Source: Bifidobacterium breve (lineage in GTDB: Bacteria > Actinomycetota > Actinomycetes > Nanopelagicales > Nanopelagicaceae). From it: a stretch of 64,000 bases of DNA. A model generated the notes under the pieces. It was not told where the DNA came from and searched no databases. It saw only the letters and a list, made by a program, of their open reading frames with translations. The DNA is taken from contig CAMCXZ010000005.1 of NCBI GenBank assembly GCA_945883725.1, positions 1 through 64,000 of the forward strand, in the 5' to 3' direction. Position numbers and translations under genes: made by a program. Numbering within the stretch: the first letter of the stretch is position 1; each line of letters begins with the position of its first letter. Shown in pieces: positions 8,864 to 18,191 of this stretch.

Positions 8864-10210
8864 ATGACTTCTTCCCTGGATAATCTATTCACACCTGGTC
8901 TCGTTGCGGCCCAACAACCGCAATGGCCAGGTGGCTTAGATGGCGAGCCGGTAACTAAGGCTGTTAATCAGTTAAAAGCTTTTCCGCCGCTAGTTTTCGC
9001 GGGTGAATGCGATAACTTAAAAGCCAAGATTGCTTTAGCTGCTGAAGGAAAAGCTTTCTGGTTACAAGGTGGCGACTGCGCCGAAACTTTTGTCGCAGCA
9101 ACTGCAGATTCAATTCGTAATCGCATCAAGACAATCTTGCAGATGGCAGCAGTTCTGCAGTATTACTCAAGTTTGCCAGTTGTAAAAGTCGGACGTATGG
9201 CGGGGCAATTTGCTAAGCCACGATCTAACGACAATGAAACTCGGGGAGATGTAACGCTGCCGGCCTACCGAGGGGATGCGGTAAATGATCTTGAGTTCAC
9301 CCTCGAATCTCGTACGCCAAACCCAGATCGCTTAGTTCGGGTATACAACACCTCGTCTGCAACCTTGAACTTAGTTCGCGCATTTACCCAAGGCGGCTTT
9401 GCCGATCTACGCCAAGTGCACGAATGGAATAAAGGTTTTATTCGCGACAGTTCAGTAGGCGAGCGTTACGAAGCAATGGCTCAAGAAATTGGTCGCGCGC
9501 TGGCGTTTATGACTTCTGCCGGTGTTAACCCCGAAGAATTTAAGACGGTTGATTTCTACTCAAGCCACGAAGCTTTAATTCTGGAATACGAAAAAGCCTT
9601 AACTCGTATCGATTCACGTACTGATCTTCCATACGATGTTTCAGCCCACTTCCTATGGATAGGTGAGCGCACACGCCAGCTAGATGGTGCACATATTGAT
9701 TTCGCATCTAAAATTCGCAATCCAATCGGCGTAAAGCTGGGACCAAAGTCCACAGTTGAAGATGCGCTAACTTTGATCGATCGCTTAGATCCAGATCGTG
9801 AACCAGGCCGCTTAACATTTATTACCCGCATGGGTGCAGGCAAGATTCGCGAAGTATTGCCAGCACTTGTCGATGGCGTAACAAAGTCAGGGGCTAAAGT
9901 TCTTTGGGTCTGCGATCCAATGCACGGCAATACTTACGAAGCACCAAGTGGTTATAAGACACGTAAATTCGATGACGTACTTGATGAAGTTAAAGGCTTC
10001 TTCCAGGTACATAAATCGCTGGGCACGCATCCAGGCGGCATTCACATCGAGCTGACCGGCGACGACGTCACTGAGTGCGTAGGCGGCGGCGAGCAGATTT
10101 CACACGAAGATCTAGCCTCCCGCTATGAGAGCGCCTGCGATCCACGCCTAAATCATTCGCAATCACTTGAGTTAGCATTTTTAGTAGCGGAGATGTTGCG
10201 CGACCGTTAA
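8864..10210 (+). CDS. aroG: Class II 3-deoxy-7-phosphoheptulonate (DAHP) synthase
   Basis: QQPQWPGG, LQGGDCAETF, KVGRMAGQFAKPRS, WVCDPMHGNT. Confidence 0.95.
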   Translation: MTSSLDNLFTPGLVAAQQPQWPGGLDGEPVTKAVNQLKAFPPLVFAGECDNLKAKIALAAEGKAFWLQGGDCAETFVAATADSIRNRIKTILQMAAVLQYYSSLPVVKVGRMAGQFAKPRSNDNETRGDVTLPAYRGDAVNDLEFTLESRTPNPDRLVRVYNTSSATLNLVRAFTQGGFADLRQVHEWNKGFIRDSSVGERYEAMAQEIGRALAFMTSAGVNPEEFKTVDFYSSHEALILEYEKALTRIDSRTDLPYDVSAHFLWIGERTRQLDGAHIDFASKIRNPIGVKLGPKSTVEDALTLIDRLDPDREPGRLTFITRMGAGKIREVLPALVDGVTKSGAKVLWVCDPMHGNTYEAPSGYKTRKFDDVLDEVKGFFQVHKSLGTHPGGIHIELTGDDVTECVGGGEQISHEDLASRYESACDPRLNHSQSLELAFLVAEMLRDR

Positions 10211-10219
10211 GTTTCACCT

Positions 10220-10714
10220 GTGACGCTTTTAATTACCACCAGCAAGACCCCGATCGGCAATCTAAATCTAATTGCTGACGAGCACGTCTTGCTCGGAGCC
10301 AATCTCTCAAGTATATTTGCGCTTAAGAGTGGTCTTGACGTTTCTGACCAGAGCCGTGAAATTAAAGTTGTAAAAAGTATTCCAATTATTAGTGACTTGA
10401 TTGCTGATTATTTCGATGGCGACATCTCTGCGATCAATGGCATCTCAGTCAGACAGCCTGGTGCGACATTTTCACAAGCAGCTTGGAAAGCAATGCGTAA
10501 AGTAAAAGCGGGGGCAGTCATAACTTATTCTGATTTAGCAGACCGTGCTGGTTCAGCAGCTGCAGTAAGAGCAGCCGGAACAGCATGTGCGAAAAATGCG
10601 ATTATGTTAGTTGTGCCTTGTCATCGCATTGTTAAAAGTGGTGGAGCTCTAGGAAACTATGCCTATGGTGTTAACAAAAAAGAATGGCTATTAGGCCACG
10701 AGGGCGCGCTTTAA
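10220..10714 (+). CDS. ogt: Methylated-DNA--[protein]-cysteine S-methyltransferase
   Basis: C-terminal VVPCHRIVKSGGALGNYAYG active-site motif. Confidence 0.93.
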   Translation: MTLLITTSKTPIGNLNLIADEHVLLGANLSSIFALKSGLDVSDQSREIKVVKSIPIISDLIADYFDGDISAINGISVRQPGATFSQAAWKAMRKVKAGAVITYSDLADRAGSAAAVRAAGTACAKNAIMLVVPCHRIVKSGGALGNYAYGVNKKEWLLGHEGAL

Positions 10715-11725
10715 AACTTCGATTGCATACGCTGTGCCTGCATCATCAATATCTAAATGTGTAACCAGGCGCGCATACTTTGGCCCAAGGGCTCCGATAA
10801 GCAATCCTTCAGCCTTGCAACGAGTAGCGAGTTCAGCAGCGGTAATACTTAATTCGGCCAGATCAAGACCAACGATATTTGTCTGCACAGTTAGCGGATC
10901 AATTACTGACGGAACGACTGCATTTAACGCAACTGCAATCTCTTTAGCGCGGCGATGATCTTCGGCTAGTGGAGCAATATTGTGATCGAGTGCGTAATGA
11001 CCAGCAGCTGCGAGCAAACCAACTTGGCGCATTCCAGCCCCGTAACGCTTACGCCATACTCGAGCTTTCGTGACACGATCTTTAGTTGAAAGCATTACCG
11101 AACCGATTGGCGCACCTAATCCCTTAGATAAACAGATGCTAATAGTGTCGAAATACTTTCCATATTCTAGGAATGAGACTCCGCTAGCAACGTGGGCATT
11201 CCAGATCCGAGCGCCATCTAAATGCAGCGCTAAACCAAGCTTTTGGGCACCTGCATGAAGAGCAGCAATCTCAGAAATAGGCTGAACCGTGCCACCACCA
11301 AAGTTATGAGTATTTTCAACCGCTATCGCAGTTGTTGAAACTAAGTATGGGCCAGAATCTGGGCGAGCAATTTCAAGGGCATCTGCCGCATTCAACAAAC
11401 CATTGACGGCTGGCCAAGTACGAGTGGTGATCCCAGAGAAAACTGCCGCAGCCCCAAGTTCAGCGCGAACGATATGAGAATTAGTTTCAGCTAAAAGTTC
11501 TTCACCTGGCGCAACTAACATGCGAATGGCTAATTGATTAGCTAATGAACCAGTTGGCGTAAATACGCCCGCTTCTTTGCCAAACATGGCAGCAACGCGT
11601 TCTTCAAGTGAGTTAACAGTTGGATCATCGCCATAAACATCATCGCCAACCGGCGCACTCGCAATTGCCTCTCGCATTGCAGCCGATGGGGCAGTGACGG
11701 TATCTGAACGAAGGTCAACTCTCAT
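10691..11725 (-). CDS. ltaE: Low-specificity L-threonine aldolase
   Basis: MRVDLRSDTVTAPSAAMREAIASAPVGDDVYGDDPTVNSLEE; 3' end overlaps ogt convergently. Confidence 0.92.
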   Translation of the reverse strand: MRVDLRSDTVTAPSAAMREAIASAPVGDDVYGDDPTVNSLEERVAAMFGKEAGVFTPTGSLANQLAIRMLVAPGEELLAETNSHIVRAELGAAAVFSGITTRTWPAVNGLLNAADALEIARPDSGPYLVSTTAIAVENTHNFGGGTVQPISEIAALHAGAQKLGLALHLDGARIWNAHVASGVSFLEYGKYFDTISICLSKGLGAPIGSVMLSTKDRVTKARVWRKRYGAGMRQVGLLAAAGHYALDHNIAPLAEDHRRAKEIAVALNAVVPSVIDPLTVQTNIVGLDLAELSITAAELATRCKAEGLLIGALGPKYARLVTHLDIDDAGTAYAIEVLKRALVA

Positions 11726-11737
11726 GCGTTAAGTCTC

Positions 11738-12598
11738 TCACGCTTCTTTGAGAACAATTAAGTACATAGCAGCTACAACTAAAATCCCACCGAGTGCAGC
11801 CTGCAGCGTTAATCGCTCACCTGCGAAGATGATGGCGAAGAAAGCCGCAAAGACAACTTCCATAGTCAGGATCACGGCAACTTTGGTTGCCGACATATGT
11901 GCCTGTGACCAAGTCTGGACAATAAAGGCAATTGCTGTGGCAAATACAGCTGTGAATACAACAACTGCCCAAACTCCAGAATCAGGTGGGGCTGAATAAC
12001 CTTCAAACGCTGAAGCTACTCCGGTCATAGCGGCACACATTGTCAATTGAGTAATTGTCATGGCATAAACATCGCGACCAGCCGACCATTTACTTAACGC
12101 TGTAATGTGAGCCGCAAATGCAATAGCGCTAAAGAAAACCATTAGCTCGCCAAAGCCAATAGACCAACCCTTTAGCGAAAGTAAGGCGAGTCCAACTGTC
12201 GCCATAAAAACGTAGAACCAAGTATTTTTGCTAACTCGTTCTTTGAAAATGAGGCCGGCAAATAGCGGTGTAAGCACAACGTATAAACCAGTTACAAAGC
12301 CAGTAATTGCAGCGCCAGTATTGGCTAAACCTACGGTCTGGAAAATATATCCACCGCCAAGCAAGAAGCCCGCCGCCAGCCCGCGAAGCAAAAGATCCTT
12401 AGTGAGTAATTTCAAAACTTGAGGGCGAATTAAAATCATCACCAGGACCGCCATCAAAAATCTGGTGAAAAGGAAGTTATTAACGCTCTGACGTTCAATT
12501 GCTGGTTTCATGACGACGAAAGCCAATCCCCAAGCCGCCGAGACCAGCAGAAGAGCGAACGGTGCCAGTTTCAATTGCAGGTTATGACGCGCGTTCAT
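11738..12598 (-). CDS. EamA/DMT superfamily transporter
   Basis: Multiple TM helices, SAAWGLAFVVMK, two EamA repeats. Confidence 0.87.
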   Translation of the reverse strand: MNARHNLQLKLAPFALLLVSAAWGLAFVVMKPAIERQSVNNFLFTRFLMAVLVMILIRPQVLKLLTKDLLLRGLAAGFLLGGGYIFQTVGLANTGAAITGFVTGLYVVLTPLFAGLIFKERVSKNTWFYVFMATVGLALLSLKGWSIGFGELMVFFSAIAFAAHITALSKWSAGRDVYAMTITQLTMCAAMTGVASAFEGYSAPPDSGVWAVVVFTAVFATAIAFIVQTWSQAHMSATKVAVILTMEVVFAAFFAIIFAGERLTLQAALGGILVVAAMYLIVLKEA

Positions 12599-13461
12599 CC
12601 ACGCATCTTCTTTAGCATCGCAATCTCTTTGCCATGTTTAGGTTCCATTCCCGGAGTTTCCAGAACCATCGGCACATTTTTCATAACGGGGTGATCAAGC
12701 ATCTCTTGGAAAGCTGCCAAACCAATATGACCTTCGCCGATATTTTGGTGGCGATCTTTTAGTGCGCCACAAACATCCATTGAGTCATTAGCGTGGACAA
12801 GTTGGAAACGTTCTGCGCCTGCGATCTCGATTAAGAGATCGATAGTCTCAGTCATGCCGCCTTTTTTAGCGATGTCATGGCCAGCTGCAAATACGTGGCA
12901 AGTGTCCAGACAAATGCCGACCTTTGGGTGATATTCCAAAGCTTTTAAATAATTAGTTAGATCATCTAATTTCTTAACCAGTGATTGACCCTGTCCGGCA
13001 GTTGGCTCAAGTAGAAGCATTGGTGCATCATCACCCAAAGCATTTAGCACCGGCATCATGCCTTCGTGAATCTGTTTCCAGGCATTCTCGACATTATTAA
13101 CATCGACAGCTGAACCAGTATGAATAACAACGCCAAGTGCGCCAATTTCAGCGCCGCGCTTTAAAGAGTAGGCAGTTGAGGCAACTGAATTTTCATATGT
13201 TCCGACGGTAGGTGAACCTAAGTTAATCAAGAATGGGGCGTGAACGTAGGTGAGAATGTCTAGCGCCGCAGCTTTGCTACGGAATTCTTCATCAGCTACT
13301 GGGTTGGCCTCTGGCATTGCCCAACCTCGTGGGTTAGATGCGAAAACTTGAATAACTTCAGCGCCAGTTAGTTCGGCATAAGCGATTGAACGCTTGGCCA
13401 TTCCACCGGAAGTTGGGGTGTGAGCGCCAAGCCTTGGACCTTTTATCTTCGCTTTAGACAT
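12595..13461 (-). CDS. nfo: Endonuclease IV (deoxyribonuclease IV)
   Basis: GAHTPTSGGMAKRSIAYAEL; VGICLDTCHVFAAGHD; HANDSMD. Confidence 0.93.
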   Translation of the reverse strand: MSKAKIKGPRLGAHTPTSGGMAKRSIAYAELTGAEVIQVFASNPRGWAMPEANPVADEEFRSKAAALDILTYVHAPFLINLGSPTVGTYENSVASTAYSLKRGAEIGALGVVIHTGSAVDVNNVENAWKQIHEGMMPVLNALGDDAPMLLLEPTAGQGQSLVKKLDDLTNYLKALEYHPKVGICLDTCHVFAAGHDIAKKGGMTETIDLLIEIAGAERFQLVHANDSMDVCGALKDRHQNIGEGHIGLAAFQEMLDHPVMKNVPMVLETPGMEPKHGKEIAMLKKMRG

Positions 13462-13465
13462 TTGG

Positions 13466-15394
13466 CTAGCCTACTGTGATGGTCACAGTGCTGCCACGTT
13501 TGACCTTGGCGCCCTCTTTCGGTGAAACATTAATAACCTTTTTTGTCTTATTGGCACCAAGAGTTTTAACTTTAACCACCAAATCAAGATCCTTGAGAAT
13601 CTGAGTCGCTTTAGCTTGCGTCTGACCGATGATTCCCTTGGTCGGGATAGTAATAAATGCCGAACCCTTAGAAACTAACAACTCGATCTTGGCACCTTTA
13701 GGAATGTCGCCACCAGCCGGGCTCTGTGAAATCACGCCACCGGGAATAATTTTTTCATCAAAGGCATATGTGACCGTAACATCAAAGCCGGCATCAGTTA
13801 ATTCAGTAAGTGCTTCTTCGCCAATTTTTCCAACGTAGGTATCCACCGCGAGAGTTTCAATTCCTTTACTGACAACTAAATTAATTGTGGCATCACGACG
13901 CACTTTCTTACCTGGCGCAGGGTCTGCCGAAATTACAAAACCTTTGGGAATTTCGGAGTTGAAGACTTCAGTGATAGTGCCAGTGGTTAACGGGAATTTA
14001 GCGATGGCATTTACTGCGGCCTCTGGCGTTAAGCCAACTAGTTGTGGGACTAAGTATCGCTCTGGACCTTTAGAGACGGTTAATTTAACGGTGCCATTTG
14101 TATCAATTTTCTTTCCACCAACTGGATCCTGAGAGAGAATTAATCCCTCCGGCATCTCTTCGCTGTAAACACGTTCGGCAACTTCGCTTTTAAGCCCAAG
14201 CGGCGTTAGAAGCGAGTTCGCCTTATCTACTGATGCTCTAATCACTGAAGGCACGCTAACTTTTGCGCCTGGCCCAAGAATGATCCACCAACCGGCAACG
14301 CCAACGCTTACCGCTAGCGTCATAGCGATGATGCGATTACGACGAACTCGCTTGCTTACGCGGCGTCGTTCTTCGGCGCGATCCTTTTTGGTTGATCCAG
14401 TGTTCTCGGTCATGGGGGCAACTATCTCGGTTGCTTGCACTGATTTAGCAGCTTCGGCACGCTTAGTAGCACGAGATTTATCTCGCACTTCTTCTCGAAT
14501 CGGGGCAACTGGTAGATCTAATTGAAGACTCATTTGCTTACGTTTCGGATCAATTTCATCACGCACTCGATTTAGTTCCGAAAGAAATTCGCCGGCATCG
14601 CGTGGTCGATCATCTGGGTTCGTACTTGTAGCTTTGGCAACCAGGTTTTCAAGTGCTTCGGGCACGCCTTTTACTTTGCTACTTAACAATGGAATTCTCT
14701 CGTTTACATGCATATACGCAATTTGAATTGGAGTATCGGCAGCGAACGGCTTTTCACCTGTGATCATTTCAAATAGCACAATAGCTGCGGCATAAACATC
14801 ACTTCGTGAATCTGCGATACCTCGTTGAACTTGTTCAGGTGATAGATAAGAAACGCTACCGAGAATTACGCTGGATTCAGCCGTCATAGTGGTGCCCAAC
14901 ATATTTCCACGGGCTAAGCCAAAGTCGGCAATTTTTACCCGACCTTCTTTTGAGATTAAAATATTTTCAGGCTTGATGTCACGATGAATAATGCCAATAT
15001 TGTGCGCAGCAGCTAGTGCACTTAAAACCGGATCAATAAAAGAAAGCGCATCATCGACTGTGAGTTTGCCTCGTTCAAAAATGTAATCACGAAGCGTGTG
15101 GCCTTCAACTAGTTCCATCACAATGAAAACTGCCGGAACTCCACTTTGATTCCAACCTTGATCTTGTACTGCAACAATATTTGGATGCGACAGCGACGCG
15201 GCAGCTTTTGCTTCGCGAATAAAGCGACCAACGAAATCTTCATCCTGGGCTAGATGTGGATGCATGATCTTGACTGCAACTTTGCGATCTAGCCGAGTAT
15301 CGATAGCGCTATAAATTGTGGCCATGCCGCCGGTGGCAAGCAGCGCCGTTAACTGGTAACGGTCATCAATTAATTCGCCAGTTAGATCAGACAC
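13466..15394 (-). CDS. pknL: Ser/Thr protein kinase with C-terminal PASTA repeats (PknB/PknL type)
   Basis: IIHRDIKPENIL, DFGLARG; TM helix RIIAMTLAVSVGVAGWWIILG; about four PASTA repeats. Neighbours (class II DAHP synthase, prenyltransferase) resemble the mycobacterial pknL locus. Confidence 0.88.
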   Translation of the reverse strand: MSDLTGELIDDRYQLTALLATGGMATIYSAIDTRLDRKVAVKIMHPHLAQDEDFVGRFIREAKAAASLSHPNIVAVQDQGWNQSGVPAVFIVMELVEGHTLRDYIFERGKLTVDDALSFIDPVLSALAAAHNIGIIHRDIKPENILISKEGRVKIADFGLARGNMLGTTMTAESSVILGSVSYLSPEQVQRGIADSRSDVYAAAIVLFEMITGEKPFAADTPIQIAYMHVNERIPLLSSKVKGVPEALENLVAKATSTNPDDRPRDAGEFLSELNRVRDEIDPKRKQMSLQLDLPVAPIREEVRDKSRATKRAEAAKSVQATEIVAPMTENTGSTKKDRAEERRRVSKRVRRNRIIAMTLAVSVGVAGWWIILGPGAKVSVPSVIRASVDKANSLLTPLGLKSEVAERVYSEEMPEGLILSQDPVGGKKIDTNGTVKLTVSKGPERYLVPQLVGLTPEAAVNAIAKFPLTTGTITEVFNSEIPKGFVISADPAPGKKVRRDATINLVVSKGIETLAVDTYVGKIGEEALTELTDAGFDVTVTYAFDEKIIPGGVISQSPAGGDIPKGAKIELLVSKGSAFITIPTKGIIGQTQAKATQILKDLDLVVKVKTLGANKTKKVINVSPKEGAKVKRGSTVTITVG

Positions 15395-15412
15395 AGCTAA
15401 ATCTTAGGCTAG

Positions 15413-15955
15413 CTATTGCGTAGAGAGGATGAAATCCGCTCTTTCGCGAGTTAAGTCGCGTGCAAAATATTCACTTTCCATCTTCTGCCACTTGACCATC
15501 TCGCCACGAATCTCTTCACCATCTCGCTCTAAAACCCTAGCTAATCCAATACTTTGATCAATATCTAGCCAAATTGAAGTTGTTAAATCCGCTTGAAGTA
15601 GCTGATTAGAGCTACCGACTCCTTCAATGATTAGTAGTTGTGCGGCCTTAATCTCTCGCGTACCAGAAAAAGATGCGGTGGCCCAGTCATAGATGGCTAG
15701 GTCTGTTGCCTTGCCAGAGCTTTGAGCCGCAATTAATTGGGCAATTCGCTGAAATAGATCTTGCGATAGCGCGTCATCCCAACCGTTGTATAACTCATCA
15801 AGATGTATAACTTCAATATCGTAAGTTCCGCCAAATGCTCGCGCGATCTCATCGGCTAACGTGCTCTTTCCGGAACCTGCCGGGCCATCAATTGCTAGGA
15901 CTAGAGGTTTAGCTGATTCGTTAAATAGGTCGCGGAGCGCTTCGTTGATCTGCAT
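15413..15955 (-). CDS. P-loop kinase of uridine-kinase-like superfamily; substrate unknown, candidate vitamin-precursor kinase
   Basis: LAIDGPAGSGKSTLADEIA; HLDELYNGWD; overlaps the upstream PnuC-type gene. Likely start ATG at 15955 (MQINEALRD) rather than 15982. Confidence 0.75.
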   Translation of the reverse strand: MQINEALRDLFNESAKPLVLAIDGPAGSGKSTLADEIARAFGGTYDIEVIHLDELYNGWDDALSQDLFQRIAQLIAAQSSGKATDLAIYDWATASFSGTREIKAAQLLIIEGVGSSNQLLQADLTTSIWLDIDQSIGLARVLERDGEEIRGEMVKWQKMESEYFARDLTRERADFILSTQ

Positions 15956-16523
15956 ACCAACGCCTCCAACCTTGAAGTGCAATCATTGTGAATATTGCGT
16001 ATAGGAATGAAGTGAAATAATAACCTTGATTGAAATAGAGCGCGGTGCCAGCTATATCTACAACTATCCAGATTACCCAACTCTCATATTTTTCTAAGAC
16101 CATTAAAATTTGTGCAATTAGTGAGCCCACAAAGAGAAATGAATCAACAACTGTTGCAGACGCGCCAATTCTAGAAAGAAAGGGCGCCAGAACTAACCAC
16201 AAGCCGAGTATCCATAGAACTGAATAAATGCGGCTCCGGTTGCCAAGTTTGCCAGGCTTAGCACCTGATGGTGCCCAACCTTTCCAGCCACTAAATGCTG
16301 CGGCAATAAATACAAATTGAAGAGCAGCGCTAGCAATTAAGTTAGCTTGATAGAAGAAGATCGCATACAGCGCACTGCTAATTGCCCAAAATGGCCAGGT
16401 TATGCGTTTGCCGGTTGTGCCTAACCAGACTCCGGTTAAGGAAGTAAGCGCTGCGACAAATTCGAGGACAGATACTTCGTAACCCCAGGCGGTAAATAAA
16501 ATGTATGACACGTTAAACCCCAA
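15921..16523 (-). CDS. pnuT: PnuC-family vitamin-precursor transporter; predicted PnuT (thiamine) from its leader
   Basis: About 7 TM, TGKRITWPFWAISSALYAIFFYQANL, W.W.IVDIAGTALYFNQGYYFTSFLYAIF typical of PnuC; THI-box-like leader directly upstream. Confidence 0.8.
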   Translation of the reverse strand: MGFNVSYILFTAWGYEVSVLEFVAALTSLTGVWLGTTGKRITWPFWAISSALYAIFFYQANLIASAALQFVFIAAAFSGWKGWAPSGAKPGKLGNRSRIYSVLWILGLWLVLAPFLSRIGASATVVDSFLFVGSLIAQILMVLEKYESWVIWIVVDIAGTALYFNQGYYFTSFLYAIFTMIALQGWRRWYADQRSAPRPI

Positions 16524-16612
16524 TTCCAGGTCCGCATTACCGGACCGGTCAAGCGGTCGATCTGTGAATTACAGATCCTCTCAGCCAATTCCTTTAGGCT
16601 CCCGCACCGCAA
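16513..16612 (-). promoter_or_regulatory. Candidate TPP (THI-box) riboswitch, with non-canonical 3' half
   Basis: Reverse complement gcggtgcGGGAGCCtaaaggaattGGCTGAGAGGatctgtaattcacagatCGACCGCTTGACCggtCCGGTAATGcggacctggaattgggg contains GGGAGCC...GGCTGAGAGG, GACCGnnnGACC and CCGGTAATGCGG. Confidence 0.8.
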
Positions 16613-16663
16613 ACTATAGCGATTTAGTAAGAAATTCGCGCTGCTTTACGAGAGAATTAGCTC

Positions 16664-16996
16664 GTGGAGAAATACGGTTATTTGGCGATGTTAGCTTTCA
16701 CCCTTTGTGGATCCATCTGGCTAGAAGTATTTTTGAAGGTTGGCGTAATTCGCAGGTTTAAGCGAGTGATTTTGAGCATTTTACCGACCGCTATCTTTTT
16801 TCTAATTTGGGATGCCTACGCAATTAACCGTGGCCATTGGTATTTTGATAAGAATCAGATCCTCGGAATTTTTGGCCCCTTCGGCATTCCGCTCGAGGAG
16901 TTCATGTTCTTCTTAATTGTGCCGCTAGCTGCGCTATTAACAATTGAAGCTGTGCGGACTGTTAAAAAACATTGGGAAGTAGGGGATGAGTCATGA
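16664..16996 (+). CDS. crtYc: Lycopene cyclase domain protein, subunit c
   Basis: GTG start; INRGHWYFDKNQILGIFGPFGIPLEEFMFFLIVP. Confidence 0.85.
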   Translation: MEKYGYLAMLAFTLCGSIWLEVFLKVGVIRRFKRVILSILPTAIFFLIWDAYAINRGHWYFDKNQILGIFGPFGIPLEEFMFFLIVPLAALLTIEAVRTVKKHWEVGDES

Positions 16997-17295
16997 CCTA
17001 CACCCAAATCGCACTGATGGCGGTTTTTATCGCATCTTTCCTTGACCTAGAAGTGCTTCAGACGAAGTTGCTTAAGCGAAAAGTTTTCTGGACTTCTTAT
17101 GCAATTATTTTGCCGTTTCAGTTGCTGACTAATTGGTGGCTAACTTCTAGAGAGATTGTCATGTATAGCGAAGATACAATTTTAGGATTACGTATTGCAT
17201 CCGCACCGCTAGAAGATTTATTCTTTGGCTTTGCGTTAATTCTTTCGGTAATGGCAACCTGGGTTTATCTTGGCCGTAAAGCAAATAAAAACTAA
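16993..17295 (+). CDS. crtYd: Lycopene cyclase domain protein, subunit d
   Basis: APLEDLFFGFALI motif; 4-bp overlap with crtYc. Confidence 0.83.
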   Translation: MTYTQIALMAVFIASFLDLEVLQTKLLKRKVFWTSYAIILPFQLLTNWWLTSREIVMYSEDTILGLRIASAPLEDLFFGFALILSVMATWVYLGRKANKN

Positions 17296-18191
17296 CGAGC
17301 TGCAATCGCCTTTACGTAAGCTTTGCCGGCGACTCGCATCCGTCGCCCGGTAGAAGTCTTTGCTCGCTTATTGAAAATGTCATAACCAATTGCTTCAACT
17401 TCATCAACAATGCCGCAATAGAGTTCACTAGCTGCTTCGATACAAGGTCGACTGGATCGCTCTAGCTGCAGAATCCCTGGCGCCGCCTCTCGCTGTAGTT
17501 GGCGCACTCGCTCGATTTGAAACTTCAAGGCTGCCGTAATTTGTGGGGTTAACTTTCGCGCTTCTAACATTTCGCGATCGACTCCAAATTGAGCTAACTC
17601 ATCTTGTGGTAGATAAACCCGGCCGCGATCTAAATCTTCGCCTACATCGCGAATGAAATTAGCTAACTGAAAAGCAACACCCAATTTTTCAGCTGGCTCA
17701 TAAGCAGCTGGGCTTAAAGCCCCCAAAATAGGAACCATTTCGAGGCCGATTACAGCGGCTGAGCCATATACATATTCCATCAAAGCTTCATAATTGGCAT
17801 ATTCGGTAATAGTTAAATCCATGGTCATTGAATGCAAAAATGCTACAAAATGTTCGTGCGGGATAGCGAAGCGATTAACCGTATCAATTAATGCTCGACC
17901 AACTTGATCATTGGAATCGCCATTCTTTAGCCCCGATAGAACACCATCGCCCCAAGTTTTAAGCTCTGCTGCTTTTTCGGCATCGGATAAAGTTGAAGCT
18001 AAGTCATCAACAATTTCATCGGCATATCTAGCAAACCCATAAAGAGCATGCACAAAAGGCCGCTTTGCTTTCGGCAAAAGCAGAGTTGCTAAGTAATAAG
18101 TCTTGCCATGTAGCGCATTAAGCCGTTTGCATTCTTCATAAGATGCCCGTAACTGCGGGTCAGTTATTCCGGCAGCAGTTAATTCATCCAT
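17292..18191 (-). CDS. crtB: Phytoene synthase
   Basis: YGFARYADEIVDD; LGVAFQLANFIRDVGEDLDRGRVYLPQDEL. Confidence 0.95.
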   Translation of the reverse strand: MDELTAAGITDPQLRASYEECKRLNALHGKTYYLATLLLPKAKRPFVHALYGFARYADEIVDDLASTLSDAEKAAELKTWGDGVLSGLKNGDSNDQVGRALIDTVNRFAIPHEHFVAFLHSMTMDLTITEYANYEALMEYVYGSAAVIGLEMVPILGALSPAAYEPAEKLGVAFQLANFIRDVGEDLDRGRVYLPQDELAQFGVDREMLEARKLTPQITAALKFQIERVRQLQREAAPGILQLERSSRPCIEAASELYCGIVDEVEAIGYDIFNKRAKTSTGRRMRVAGKAYVKAIAAR

